Origin: a virus
Strand: one strand, 5' to 3'
Virus record (IMG/VR): IMGVR_UViG_3300025264_000107
Span: 1-24,768 of that record
DNA: 24,768 bases
Shown here: piece by piece, positions 13,996 to 19,514 of the stretch
How the letters are laid out: every line of letters begins with the position of its first letter
Numbering within the stretch: position 1 is the stretch's first letter
The notes under the pieces: model-generated
The model's database searches: none
What the model was told of the DNA's origin: nothing
Seen by the model: only the letters and a program-made list of their open reading frames with translations
Translations under genes and position numbers: made by a program

Positions 13996-14013
13996 AAATT
14001 TGAGGAAACGAAT

Positions 14014-14211
14014 ATGACAACAGACGTATATTTAGACGATAAAACAGGAAGCATACCGGCAGTAGAAGTTGATATTATCTTAGTTCTTGCCGACTATGAG
14101 GGTGCTAATCTTGAAGCACCATCAGCGAGGAGAGAAATTGCACGTGCTGTGCATAGTATGCTCTTGGCGAAGAATTATGCTATACGGCAAAAACAAGGTA
14201 GTGGAACTTGA
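14014..14211 (+). CDS. 65-aa hypothetical protein
   Basis: Start at 14014 behind TGAGGAAACGAAT; an in-frame upstream ATG (13957) lies inside stem-loop B and lacks a ribosome site. MTTDVYLDDKTGSIPAVEVD... reads as strands followed by a helix (SARREIARAVHSMLLAKNYA). No family recognised. Confidence 0.55.
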   Translation: MTTDVYLDDKTGSIPAVEVDIILVLADYEGANLEAPSARREIARAVHSMLLAKNYAIRQKQGSGT

Positions 14212-14212
14212 T

Positions 14213-14428
14213 ATGTACATTGATTACTGCCCTACATGTACGACCGATAAAGATGACCCCATCCTACTAAAATCATATGGAGAAGCATATAAAGATATAA
14301 TGTCGTCCACCGTTAAAATGGAATGGTTCATGAAATGTCCGAGGTGTGAACAACTATTTGACGGTGGCGATCTATACATAGAGAGAGAACATGGACTTAA
14401 AAGCAGAAGTGGTATTAAAGAATCTTAG
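14213..14428 (+). CDS. 71-aa zinc-ribbon protein
   Basis: ATG at 14213, one base after the previous stop. CPTC (residues 6-9) and CPRC (about 43-46) frame a helical middle, a classic four-cysteine ribbon. The ribosome site is weak, which fits re-initiation from the gene before. The 3' end overlaps the following gene by 38 bp. Confidence 0.55.
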   Translation: MYIDYCPTCTTDKDDPILLKSYGEAYKDIMSSTVKMEWFMKCPRCEQLFDGGDLYIEREHGLKSRSGIKES

Positions 14429-14609
14429 AAAAGAGATTAAGAAGATACGTGACCGCAATAGGAAGATGAAAAACCATCCCTATGCAGAGAATACAATGGT
14501 CATGATCGGCTTAATGAGAGCAGTAGAGATAGTTGATGGACTGCGCAATGAAGAGATGGAGAAACTGATAGACTGGAGAGAGGAACAAAAGAGGATTGTT
14601 TCCAATTGA
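14391..14609 (+). CDS. 72-aa charged helical protein
   Basis: MDLKAEVVLKNLRKEIKKIR... is a basic, probably coiled-coil N-terminus followed by a shorter acidic helix. AGAGAGAG upstream serves as ribosome site. Its stop overlaps a TTG start (TTGA) of the short leader ORF at 14606. No family recognised. Confidence 0.55.
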   Translation: MDLKAEVVLKNLRKEIKKIRDRNRKMKNHPYAENTMVMIGLMRAVEIVDGLRNEEMEKLIDWREEQKRIVSN

Positions 14610-14731
14610 AAGTAAATCCAAATAATATTAAATTAATTGCTATGAATTGCATCCCAAATAGTACCTTCCTTTCTAATTGGGATCAAATGCGGGGTAGGTT
14701 TTTTGGTTTTCCAACCCCGCGCTTTTTTTAA
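14606..14731 (+). CDS. 41-codon leader-like ORF ending inside a terminator
   Basis: A TTG at 14606 overlaps the previous TGA. The frame stays open for 41 codons and stops at TAA 14729-14731, in the T-tract of the terminator. It starts MKVNPNNIK, the same opening as two later genes (MKKNPNNI at 18296, MRKNPKNI at 18027). The C-terminus RFFGFPTPRFF is encoded by the terminator stem, loop and T-run. It may be a leader peptide whose translation affects terminator formation, or the remnant of a longer gene. Translation is unproven. Confidence 0.35.
   Translation: MKVNPNNIKLIAMNCIPNSTFLSNWDQMRGRFFGFPTPRFF
14651..14683 (+). promoter_or_regulatory. Hairpin upstream of the intra-operon terminator (element C)
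   Basis: ATCCCAA (14651-14657) pairs with TTGGGAT (14677-14683). The 19-nt loop holds ACCTTCCTTTCTA, close to the ACCTCCTTTCCTA stretch of stem-loop B. An outer GCAT/ATGC pairing (14649-14652 with 14687-14690) would use two bases of the terminator stem, so the two structures partly compete. Confidence 0.45.
14689..14729 (+). terminator. Rho-independent terminator inside the early operon
   Basis: GCGGGGTAGG (14689-14698) pairs with CCAACCCCGC (14711-14720) with one A-A mismatch, 12-nt T-rich loop, then seven T residues (14723-14729). The exonuclease gene follows only 33 bp later with no room for a full promoter, so it probably depends on read-through. Confidence 0.85.
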
Positions 14732-14762
14732 TTGATAAGACGGAGAGACAATATAAAATAAA

Positions 14763-15506
14763 ATGATTGATGTAGTAGACCTATACGATAACTACATACT
14801 TGGTTTACGCGATAAACACTTCCATAAGCGTTACATGGGTAAGGAAGATTGGTACCATGCATCAGGTGCCGGAATGTGTATGCGTAAGCATTATTTTCAG
14901 AGTGTTGCTAAGGTTGAGGGCAGTGATAAAGACAGTAATACCATGCGCCTGTTCCGTCTTGGTGACCTTGTACATGAGGACATTCAATTCGCCTGTCAGG
15001 AATACGCTCGTAAGAATGGCAGTGCTATCTACGTAGAAAAAGAAATAGAAGTACCGCGCCTAAATGTACGCAGTTTCATTGACCTGATGATGATTGACGA
15101 CAACATTTTGTATGACATAAAGACATGTAATGACTGGTCATGGAAAAGTATGTTTGGTAAGTATGGTAGCGGCGGTAAGCCAAAAGATAATTACTGCTAT
15201 CAGTTAGGCACCTACGGACTATACTTTAGGGAACAGGGACAGGATGTTGATGGCCTCGCGTTACTATTTTATAATAAAAATAATTCTCGAATGAAAGAGG
15301 TGGAAGTGCCACTGGAATACATAGATCGCGCTGAGGACTATTGGAATATGCTCGCCGATTTTATTAATGATGGTATTCCACCTATTGATTTTGGAACATC
15401 ACCGGTTGAGGAGTGGGAATGTAATATAAAATACTGTTCCTATTTCACAGAATGCGGTGGTGGAATAAGTGGTAGAAAGAAAATAAAAAAGGAAACAGTG
15501 ATATGA
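14763..15506 (+). CDS. Cas4/RecB-like PD-(D/E)XK exonuclease with iron-sulfur cysteines
   Basis: 247 aa. Nuclease motifs: LGDLVHEDI (66-74, the conserved His/Glu helix), SFIDLMMIDD with D107, YDIKT with D118 and K120, and YQLGTYGLYF (Q147-Y151). One cysteine near the N-terminus (C39 in GMCMRKHY) and three at the C-terminus (C220, C225, C231) match the 4Fe-4S ligand pattern of Cas4 and AddB-type nucleases, which close the fold like a staple. Length is typical of stand-alone phage versions. Expected activity is single-strand exonuclease in recombination, replication or host DNA degradation. The gene overlaps the next (ATGA) and lies just after an internal terminator, so attenuation is likely. 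Confidence 0.85.
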   Translation: MIDVVDLYDNYILGLRDKHFHKRYMGKEDWYHASGAGMCMRKHYFQSVAKVEGSDKDSNTMRLFRLGDLVHEDIQFACQEYARKNGSAIYVEKEIEVPRLNVRSFIDLMMIDDNILYDIKTCNDWSWKSMFGKYGSGGKPKDNYCYQLGTYGLYFREQGQDVDGLALLFYNKNNSRMKEVEVPLEYIDRAEDYWNMLADFINDGIPPIDFGTSPVEEWECNIKYCSYFTECGGGISGRKKIKKETVI

Positions 15507-15946
15507 ACGAAGAACAACAGCCTGACTGGGATAATATAAATAGAGGAAAAGTCAGGCATTTCTTTGCGCTTGAACTATATAAGTACAAGCTAAGGAATGG
15601 CGACAAGGCTCATCTAAAGCCTACAGAAATAGGTACCATAGAAATGTACGTTGAGTATGTTATGCATGGTGCCGACTTTAAAGAGGCAGTAAAGGAAAAA
15701 TCAGCCCTAGCATTGATGAGCAGAAAAGAATGTGAAGATATTATCACAGCACGGCTACGTGATATTGACAGCATTACAGCTGAAGAACACACTAAGGCGA
15801 TCATACACCTTGAGGCCAATGGTCTGAAAGATAACGACCTAAAGCCAGTTCTTGAAGCGTTGGATGCCGGTAAGATACATCAGGGCAACCTGAAAGCCTC
15901 AATTGATAAGATTGATGACATAAAAAGTGAATACGATAAGGAGTAA
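15503..15946 (+). CDS. 147-aa hypothetical protein
   Basis: ATGA-coupled to the exonuclease gene, with AGGAAACAG upstream. MNEEQQPDWDNINRGKVRHF... is a helical, charged protein without cysteines or visible catalytic residues. The second half (DITARLRDID, then EEHTKAIIHLEANGLKDNDL) looks like helical repeats. A partner of the nuclease is possible from position alone. Confidence 0.6.
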   Translation: MNEEQQPDWDNINRGKVRHFFALELYKYKLRNGDKAHLKPTEIGTIEMYVEYVMHGADFKEAVKEKSALALMSRKECEDIITARLRDIDSITAEEHTKAIIHLEANGLKDNDLKPVLEALDAGKIHQGNLKASIDKIDDIKSEYDKE

Positions 15947-15948
15947 TA

Positions 15949-16455
15949 ATGGGAATAGCATTAGAACATGATAAAAAAATAGACGCGCTAACATGGCGAG
16001 TCAGTGAACTGGAAGAAAAGGTAAAGATATTGGCTATCGCCGTTATTACCAATGGTGGTATTGATATACCTGAACCCGAGCCGGTTGAAGAAGATGTAGA
16101 ATATGAGGATGAAGAGCTTGAGGAAGAAGTGGTGGAAGAAGAGGAAGAAGAGGAAGAAGAATGGAGAGAGCCTATTGAATTTGAAGAGGAAGACGAAGAA
16201 GAGGAAGAGGTGGTAGTTAAGAAGAAGCCTAAGAAAAAGGTAAAGAAGAAGCCAGCACCAAAAAAGAAGGTAAGAAAAAAGGTTGTTAAAAAACCTAAGG
16301 TTGTAGTACCGCGAGAAACAGAAGTTACTATACCTAAAGACCCAGCCAAACCAAAGCCGGTGAAAAAGCCTGAGGTAAAGCGGATAGAAAAAGAAGAGAA
16401 GAAAGATAAGGTTGATACACTACTGGACAGTTTCTTTAAAAGGGGACGTAAATAG
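15949..16455 (+). CDS. 168-aa diblock acidic/basic low-complexity protein
   Basis: AAGGAGTAATA precedes the ATG. Residues 1-35 form a helix or short coiled coil (DALTWRVSELEEKVKILAIA). Residues 41-87 are almost all Glu/Asp with a few Val and Tyr, then 91-146 are Lys-rich with Pro and Val (KKKPKKKVKKKPAPKKKVRK), like histone H1 tails. A conserved-looking C-terminal tip, DTLLDSFFKRGRK, follows. Such a polyampholyte could bind DNA through the basic block while the acidic block recruits proteins or mimics DNA. No enzyme domain is present. A TAGTG overlap couples it to the next gene. Confidence 0.7.
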   Translation: MGIALEHDKKIDALTWRVSELEEKVKILAIAVITNGGIDIPEPEPVEEDVEYEDEELEEEVVEEEEEEEEEWREPIEFEEEDEEEEEVVVKKKPKKKVKKKPAPKKKVRKKVVKKPKVVVPRETEVTIPKDPAKPKPVKKPEVKRIEKEEKKDKVDTLLDSFFKRGRK

Positions 16456-16709
16456 TGAACGATGAAATTATAAAACTGATTGCTGAGCGGATTGAAAAGG
16501 GTAAGGAAAAGTACCCTGACGAAATCCCTGAGTCTGACGATCGAAACTTCCTACAAGAAGGTGTTGAAGAAGCACTTGACATGAGTGTCTACTTGGCCGG
16601 TGAGCTACTGCGACTGAAGAAACTGAAGAAGAAATTACTATCCAAAGAGCATAAGAAAGATGATGATGGTAAAGATGTCTTTAAGAATCTATTCGGTAAG
16701 GATTATTGA
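16455..16709 (+). CDS. 84-aa MazG-like helical protein
   Basis: GTG start at 16455 shares a base with the previous TAG. IAERIEKGKEKYPDEIPESD followed by DRNFLQEGVEEALDMSVYLA has the acidic ExxEExxD arrangement of all-alpha NTP pyrophosphohydrolases and their phage relatives, though only one of the usual two acidic motifs is seen. The basic tail is unlike the family. It may be a truncated or accessory version, possibly in nucleotide metabolism. Confidence 0.45.
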   Translation: MNDEIIKLIAERIEKGKEKYPDEIPESDDRNFLQEGVEEALDMSVYLAGELLRLKKLKKKLLSKEHKKDDDGKDVFKNLFGKDY

Positions 16710-17168
16710 TTGACTGATTCACCAGCTTACTATGACCTCTCCGGCGATTCAGGTGGGGGCAAACTTCCAGCTGGTAACTATGAAGCGATTATTGTAGACA
16801 TGAGTATAGTTACCGATATTAAGTGTGGAGTATTTATAGCCGATGTATTTAAACCTGTTTATAGGGTCACTGCCGGAGACCATAAGCACATGGAAGTAAC
16901 AGATAATGGTATTTTCAGGTATAAACAGGTTGACGGTTATGAATATGAATCCAATAAGAACTGGGGCTTCGCTAAGTTTATGCAAATACTTGGTATGTAC
17001 AATAAAAAAGATGGTAGGGTAAACTTGCCCTACATTACAAAGAATGATGTTTCTCAGAAACTGGTACGCATAATGGTGTGGGATAAGTCATTCATAAATG
17101 AAATCAGTGATCGCATAAGTTATCCAGTTGCCCGGGCTATATCATTGATAAATGAGGTACCATTCTAA
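16710..17168 (+). CDS. Putative ssDNA-binding (DUF669-like) protein
   Basis: 152 aa from a TTG at 16710 that directly follows the previous TGA, with TAAGGA upstream. LPAGNYEAIIVDMS (about 19-32), VTDNGIFRYKQ, and NKNWGFAKFMQILGMYNKKD followed by VRIMVWD resemble phage proteins annotated as DUF669 or gp2.5-type single-strand binders: an OB-like barrel with conserved aromatic residues. A role covering single-stranded DNA during replication or recombination would fit its position after the exonuclease gene. The match is by eye, so confidence is moderate. The stop overlaps the next ATG (TAATG). Confidence 0.45.
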   Translation: MTDSPAYYDLSGDSGGGKLPAGNYEAIIVDMSIVTDIKCGVFIADVFKPVYRVTAGDHKHMEVTDNGIFRYKQVDGYEYESNKNWGFAKFMQILGMYNKKDGRVNLPYITKNDVSQKLVRIMVWDKSFINEISDRISYPVARAISLINEVPF

Positions 17169-17344
17169 TGACTAATAAAGAAATAGAAGAACGCTTAAAA
17201 ATATTAGAACAGCGGATTGTTAACCTTGATGCAAAGTTTATGGGTCAGATAGCAGTAACTAAAGATAGGAACATACTGACAAATGATAGAATAAATGAAT
17301 TGTTAGAAAGAATACAATACCTAGAAAAGGAAATAAGAGAATAA
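17168..17344 (+). CDS. 58-aa coiled-coil protein
   Basis: ATG at 17168 shares a base with the previous TAA; stop TAA at 17342-17344 in turn overlaps the next ATG. MTNKEIEERLKILEQRIVNL has heptad-like Leu/Ile spacing, and a second helix (INELLERIQYLEKEIRE) follows. Probably oligomeric; function unknown. Confidence 0.6.
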   Translation: MTNKEIEERLKILEQRIVNLDAKFMGQIAVTKDRNILTNDRINELLERIQYLEKEIRE

Positions 17345-17547
17345 TGGATAAACAGGATATTATAGGACATGCCCTGATCAAGTTTAGTGAAGCGGAAATA
17401 GATTTAATATTGACTGCACTATATAACACTGAGAAACTCAGTATACCAAGAGTAAAGTCAAAATGGAAACGACCCTATACGAACCTAATAAAAGAATTAC
17501 TGCATATAAAGGAAACGATTGAAAAAGAAAAAGAGAGACAGCAATGA
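17344..17547 (+). CDS. 67-aa hypothetical helical protein
   Basis: Coupled by TAATG to the previous gene and by ATGA to the next. MDKQDIIGHALIKFSEAEID... is helical with a basic C-terminal half (RVKSKWKRPYTNLIKELLHI). No family recognised. Confidence 0.6.
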   Translation: MDKQDIIGHALIKFSEAEIDLILTALYNTEKLSIPRVKSKWKRPYTNLIKELLHIKETIEKEKERQQ

Positions 17548-17783
17548 AAAATCCTACAGCTACAAAAAAGAAAAAAAGACCAACCGTAAAACAACTTGCC
17601 GGTGATGTCGAAAGCCTTTGGAGTGGTATGATGTACTTAGACAAAAACCTGACTGCGATACAGAGATACTTTGAAGAGTACCTAATCATGAAAGATGACG
17701 TTGAACCATTCATGGAACATTTTGAAGGTCGTATAGAAGATGCGAGAAATAAAAAAGAAAAAGGAGAAGACAATAATGAGTAA
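17544..17783 (+). CDS. 79-aa hypothetical protein
   Basis: Starts MKNPTATKKKKRPTVKQLAG, a basic tail followed by a helical core with a VESLWSGMMYLD segment and an acidic end. The ATGA overlap fixes the start. Its first codons share AAAAATCC with the 18027 and 18296 genes. Function unknown. Confidence 0.6.
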   Translation: MKNPTATKKKKRPTVKQLAGDVESLWSGMMYLDKNLTAIQRYFEEYLIMKDDVEPFMEHFEGRIEDARNKKEKGEDNNE

Positions 17784-18027
17784 AAATAAAAAAACAGATC
17801 AAGAGAATAAAATCCAAACTAGCATTCTAATTGATAAATCAATAGCTGATGGTCTAAGGACAATATCAGATACACTCCATCTGGGTTTTGTATCTAATAA
17901 CTTTCTAGACTATGAAAGAAACACAGTTGATGGTCTTTATGCTGTAGCGGGAGCAATAGGAGAAGTTGCGAAGGCTATTAATAAAATAGCTGAGTTGGAG
18001 GAATCTAAAGAAGATTTTTTTAAATAG
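17776..18027 (+). CDS. 83-aa hypothetical protein
   Basis: ATG at 17776 behind AAAAAGGAGAAGACAATA. MSKNKKTDQENKIQTSILID... has a disordered, basic start and then a helical part ending in KINKIAELEESKEDFFK. No family recognised. The TAG stop shares a base with the following GTG. Confidence 0.55.
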   Translation: MSKNKKTDQENKIQTSILIDKSIADGLRTISDTLHLGFVSNNFLDYERNTVDGLYAVAGAIGEVAKAINKIAELEESKEDFFK

Positions 18028-18299
18028 TGCGAAAAAATCCAAAGAACATACAGGAAGATACTGTATCCGCCAAAGACATATCTATATGTGTAGATGATAC
18101 ACATCCTGTTATAGGTTATGATGGCAAGGTGAATGAAATAGCAGAAATCAATTTTTGCTGGGTAAGCGGTGTAATGATGATAGTTACAAAAGATGGTAAT
18201 ATGGATAATATCCACTATATGGAAATTTCTCCGAAGAAACAGCACCTTACAGCTCTGCGTGACTATTTAAACTTTTGTTTATTAGATTTTAATAAATGA
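18027..18299 (+). CDS. 90-aa hypothetical protein
   Basis: GTG start within a TAGTG overlap. MRKNPKNIQEDTVSAKDISI is followed by strand-rich sequence (FCWVSGVMMIVTKDGNMDNI) and a C-terminal helix. Its opening MRKNPKNI resembles that of the next gene. ATGA overlap with 18296. Function unknown. Confidence 0.55.
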   Translation: MRKNPKNIQEDTVSAKDISICVDDTHPVIGYDGKVNEIAEINFCWVSGVMMIVTKDGNMDNIHYMEISPKKQHLTALRDYLNFCLLDFNK

Positions 18300-18622
18300 A
18301 AAAAAATCCAAATAATATAAGGAGGGGTAAGCGTAACCGTCAGCGCGGTGCTGAACTGCAACGGCAGGTGGTACGCATGGCTAAGGAATTTAAGCTAGAT
18401 GCTTATAACCGTGATCGCGGCGGAGCCCAGCATGAAAAGGGTGATGTTGAGATTGAAGGAAAATATTATGGGTGTAAGCGCCGCAAGAGTATCGCCAGAT
18501 GGGTGAAGCCAGAGAAGCAGGAAAGTGGTGTAGTGATACGAGGCGATAGGGAAGACCCCTTTATGGTAGTACCGCTGGAACAGTACATGATGTTACTATC
18601 ACTAATAAAAAAAGAATTATGA
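18296..18622 (+). CDS. Resolvase-like PD-(D/E)XK protein with a changed active-site residue
   Basis: 108 aa. RGKRNRQRGAELQRQVVRMA (E20), then RDRGGAQHEKGDVEIEG (D50) and YYGCKRRKS (K61), then GVVIRGDREDPFMVVPLEQY. This order is that of the small phage Holliday-junction-resolvase-like nucleases, which normally read YxECKRR at the second acidic position. Here residue 59 is Gly (codon GGG at 18470-18472), one transition from GAG, so catalysis may be lost or altered. The rest of the fold looks intact. It is the last gene before stem-loop D; its TGA is the first base pair region of that stem. Confidence 0.6.
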   Translation: MKKNPNNIRRGKRNRQRGAELQRQVVRMAKEFKLDAYNRDRGGAQHEKGDVEIEGKYYGCKRRKSIARWVKPEKQESGVVIRGDREDPFMVVPLEQYMMLLSLIKKEL

Positions 18623-18679
18623 TAACCTCTTTAAGCGATCGTTTGGTTGGTATTAGATGGTTGTGCTAGGGGGTTATCA
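18620..18679 (+). other. Junction stem-loop D
   Basis: TGATAACCTCTT (18620-18631) pairs with AGGGGGTTATCA (18668-18679), 12 bp with two G-T pairs. The stop codon of the resolvase gene is the 5' end of the stem. After a 2-nt bulge AGC pairs with GCT (18634-18636 and 18665-18667). The 28-nt loop is G/T-rich and includes the palindrome CGATCG. The next ribosome site (AAAAGGAG, 18702-18709) is free. Confidence 0.6.
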
Positions 18680-18717
18680 AAACTTGAATCATAAACAAAG
18701 TGAAAAGGAGTAAGTAA

Positions 18718-18945
18718 ATGGCTTACGAACATGAAGATGGAACAGCAAGCCTGTTTCAAAATGACTATAAAGAAAATGGCGACAAACGTCCTGACTATAC
18801 TGGTAAAGGTAAAGTTGATGGCGCAATGAAAGAGTTCGCATTGTGGAAACGTGAGACAAAAGCTGGAAAGACTATGCTTTTTGTCAAATGGAGCGAGCCG
18901 CAAGAGAAATTTCAGTCAAAAAAAGGCGAACAAGCCGGTTTCTAA
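18718..18945 (+). CDS. DUF736-like small protein
   Basis: 75 aa, ATG behind AAAAGGAGTAAGTAA. MAYEHEDGTASLFQNDYKEN, then DKRPDYTGKGKVDG and FALWKRETKAGKTMLFVKW, matches a common phage protein with the order GTxSLFkN, PDYxGxxxxxG, W...GK.ff, related to DUF736. The fold is thought to be a small beta barrel; biochemical function is not established, though single-strand DNA or RNA binding has been considered. It ends 12 bp before the structured leader at 18958. Confidence 0.65.
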   Translation: MAYEHEDGTASLFQNDYKENGDKRPDYTGKGKVDGAMKEFALWKRETKAGKTMLFVKWSEPQEKFQSKKGEQAGF

Positions 18946-18957
18946 GGCCGACCTTTA

Positions 18958-19011
18958 ATAGGGTGTCTAATCGCCCCGATACGGAGCGATCACTGCACGG
19001 TGGACACCTAT
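18958..19011 (+). promoter_or_regulatory. Three-way-junction RNA domain
   Basis: P1: ATAG-G-GTGTC region (18958-18967, one bulged G) pairs with GACACCTAT (19003-19011). P2: ATCGC-C-CCG (18970-18978) pairs with CGG-A-GCGAT (18982-18990), ATA loop, one C-A mismatch. P3: CACT (18991-18994) pairs with GGTG (18999-19002), GCAC loop, with a T-G closing pair. P2, P3 and the 3' arm of P1 follow each other without a single unpaired base; only TA (18968-18969) separates P1 from P2. This compact fold precedes the start-sequestering hairpin. Confidence 0.65.
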
Positions 19012-19012
19012 A

Positions 19013-19064
19013 CCCAAAAACCCTTTTTAGAGCCGTATAGGGGATTCTAGGAGGGGTTTTTGGG
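19013..19064 (+). promoter_or_regulatory. 18-bp hairpin sequestering SD and TTG start of the 19060 gene
   Basis: CCCAAAAACCCTTTTTAG (19013-19030) pairs along its whole length with CTAGGAGGGGTTTTTGGG (19047-19064), with three G-T pairs, around a 16-nt loop. The 3' arm holds AGGAGG (SD) and TTG at 19060. In addition CCTATAC (19007-19013), which includes the 3' end of P1, can pair with GTATAGG (19035-19041) in this loop. The three-way junction and that contact exclude each other, so a two-state switch is possible. Confidence 0.7.
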
Positions 19065-19305
19065 GTCAGGCTGTACAAAAATTGGAAGGTACTGCTCTAT
19101 GTGTGGAATATCAGACTGGAACCCCAGATTGCAGGCAAAAGATGGTATTGAGCGCCAGTTTTGCGGTGCGGCTACCGGTTATGATACCAGAGTTGAAGCA
19201 TTGGATATATGCTGGCTGGAAATGACAAAGAGCGCCAAGACCAAATTTAGGAAAACAAAGAAAACAGAATATGAAACATTAGTATCGCATGAATTAAAAA
19301 AATGA
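19060..19305 (+). CDS. 81-aa cysteine-containing protein downstream of the RNA switch
   Basis: From TTG at 19060 the product is MGSGCTKIGRYCSMCGISDW..., with C5, C12-x2-C15 and a later FCGAATG, suggesting a zinc finger. AGGAGG sits about 5 bases upstream but is base-paired. An alternative ATG at 19099 (Met14) has GGAAGG at 9 bp; it would lose two cysteines. The Lys-rich C-terminus (KTKFRKTKKTEYETL) may bind nucleic acid. No family recognised with confidence. The stop overlaps the next ATG. Confidence 0.55.
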   Translation: MGSGCTKIGRYCSMCGISDWNPRLQAKDGIERQFCGAATGYDTRVEALDICWLEMTKSAKTKFRKTKKTEYETLVSHELKK

Positions 19306-19514
19306 TTGATTATATTCTAGATATAATAAATGCGGTATTATACTGGCTGGAAGGTTATCTGGCTCTGTTTACTATCGCAGTACCTAAAAATAAAAATCCA
19401 CTGTTTGCCGGTTCAAATAAACCAATTAAAAATATTGATAGTTTTCCTGACAATAATTTTTTTATAAGTTTAGCTATATTTTTTGTAATAGTTTTATTTA
19501 TTGTGAATGGTTGA
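19302..19514 (+). CDS. 70-aa two-span membrane protein
   Basis: ATGA-coupled to the gene before. An N-terminal hydrophobic segment (YILDIINAVLYWLEGYLALF) and a C-terminal span (FFISLAIFFVIVLFIVNG) flank a polar loop with several Lys, Asn and Pro. Size and topology would suit a holin or another inner-membrane protein, but no endolysin gene is adjacent, so lysis function is only a guess. Confidence 0.55.
   Translation: MIDYILDIINAVLYWLEGYLALFTIAVPKNKNPLFAGSNKPIKNIDSFPDNNFFISLAIFFVIVLFIVNG

Noticed and set aside
14606-14731. Phenylalanine-type attenuator because of the Phe-rich end of the leader ORF
   Set aside because: The Phe codons are created by the T-rich loop and T-tract of the terminator, and the downstream gene is a nuclease, so amino-acid sensing is not supported.
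15801-16349. 182-codon minus-strand frame with long Ser runs
   Set aside because: It is the antisense shadow of the Glu/Lys repeats of the 15949 gene, which has a good ribosome site and coupled neighbours.
18958-19011. Hammerhead-type self-cleaving ribozyme
   Set aside because: The junction lacks the CTGATGA and GAAA core sequences; no other ribozyme core was recognised.
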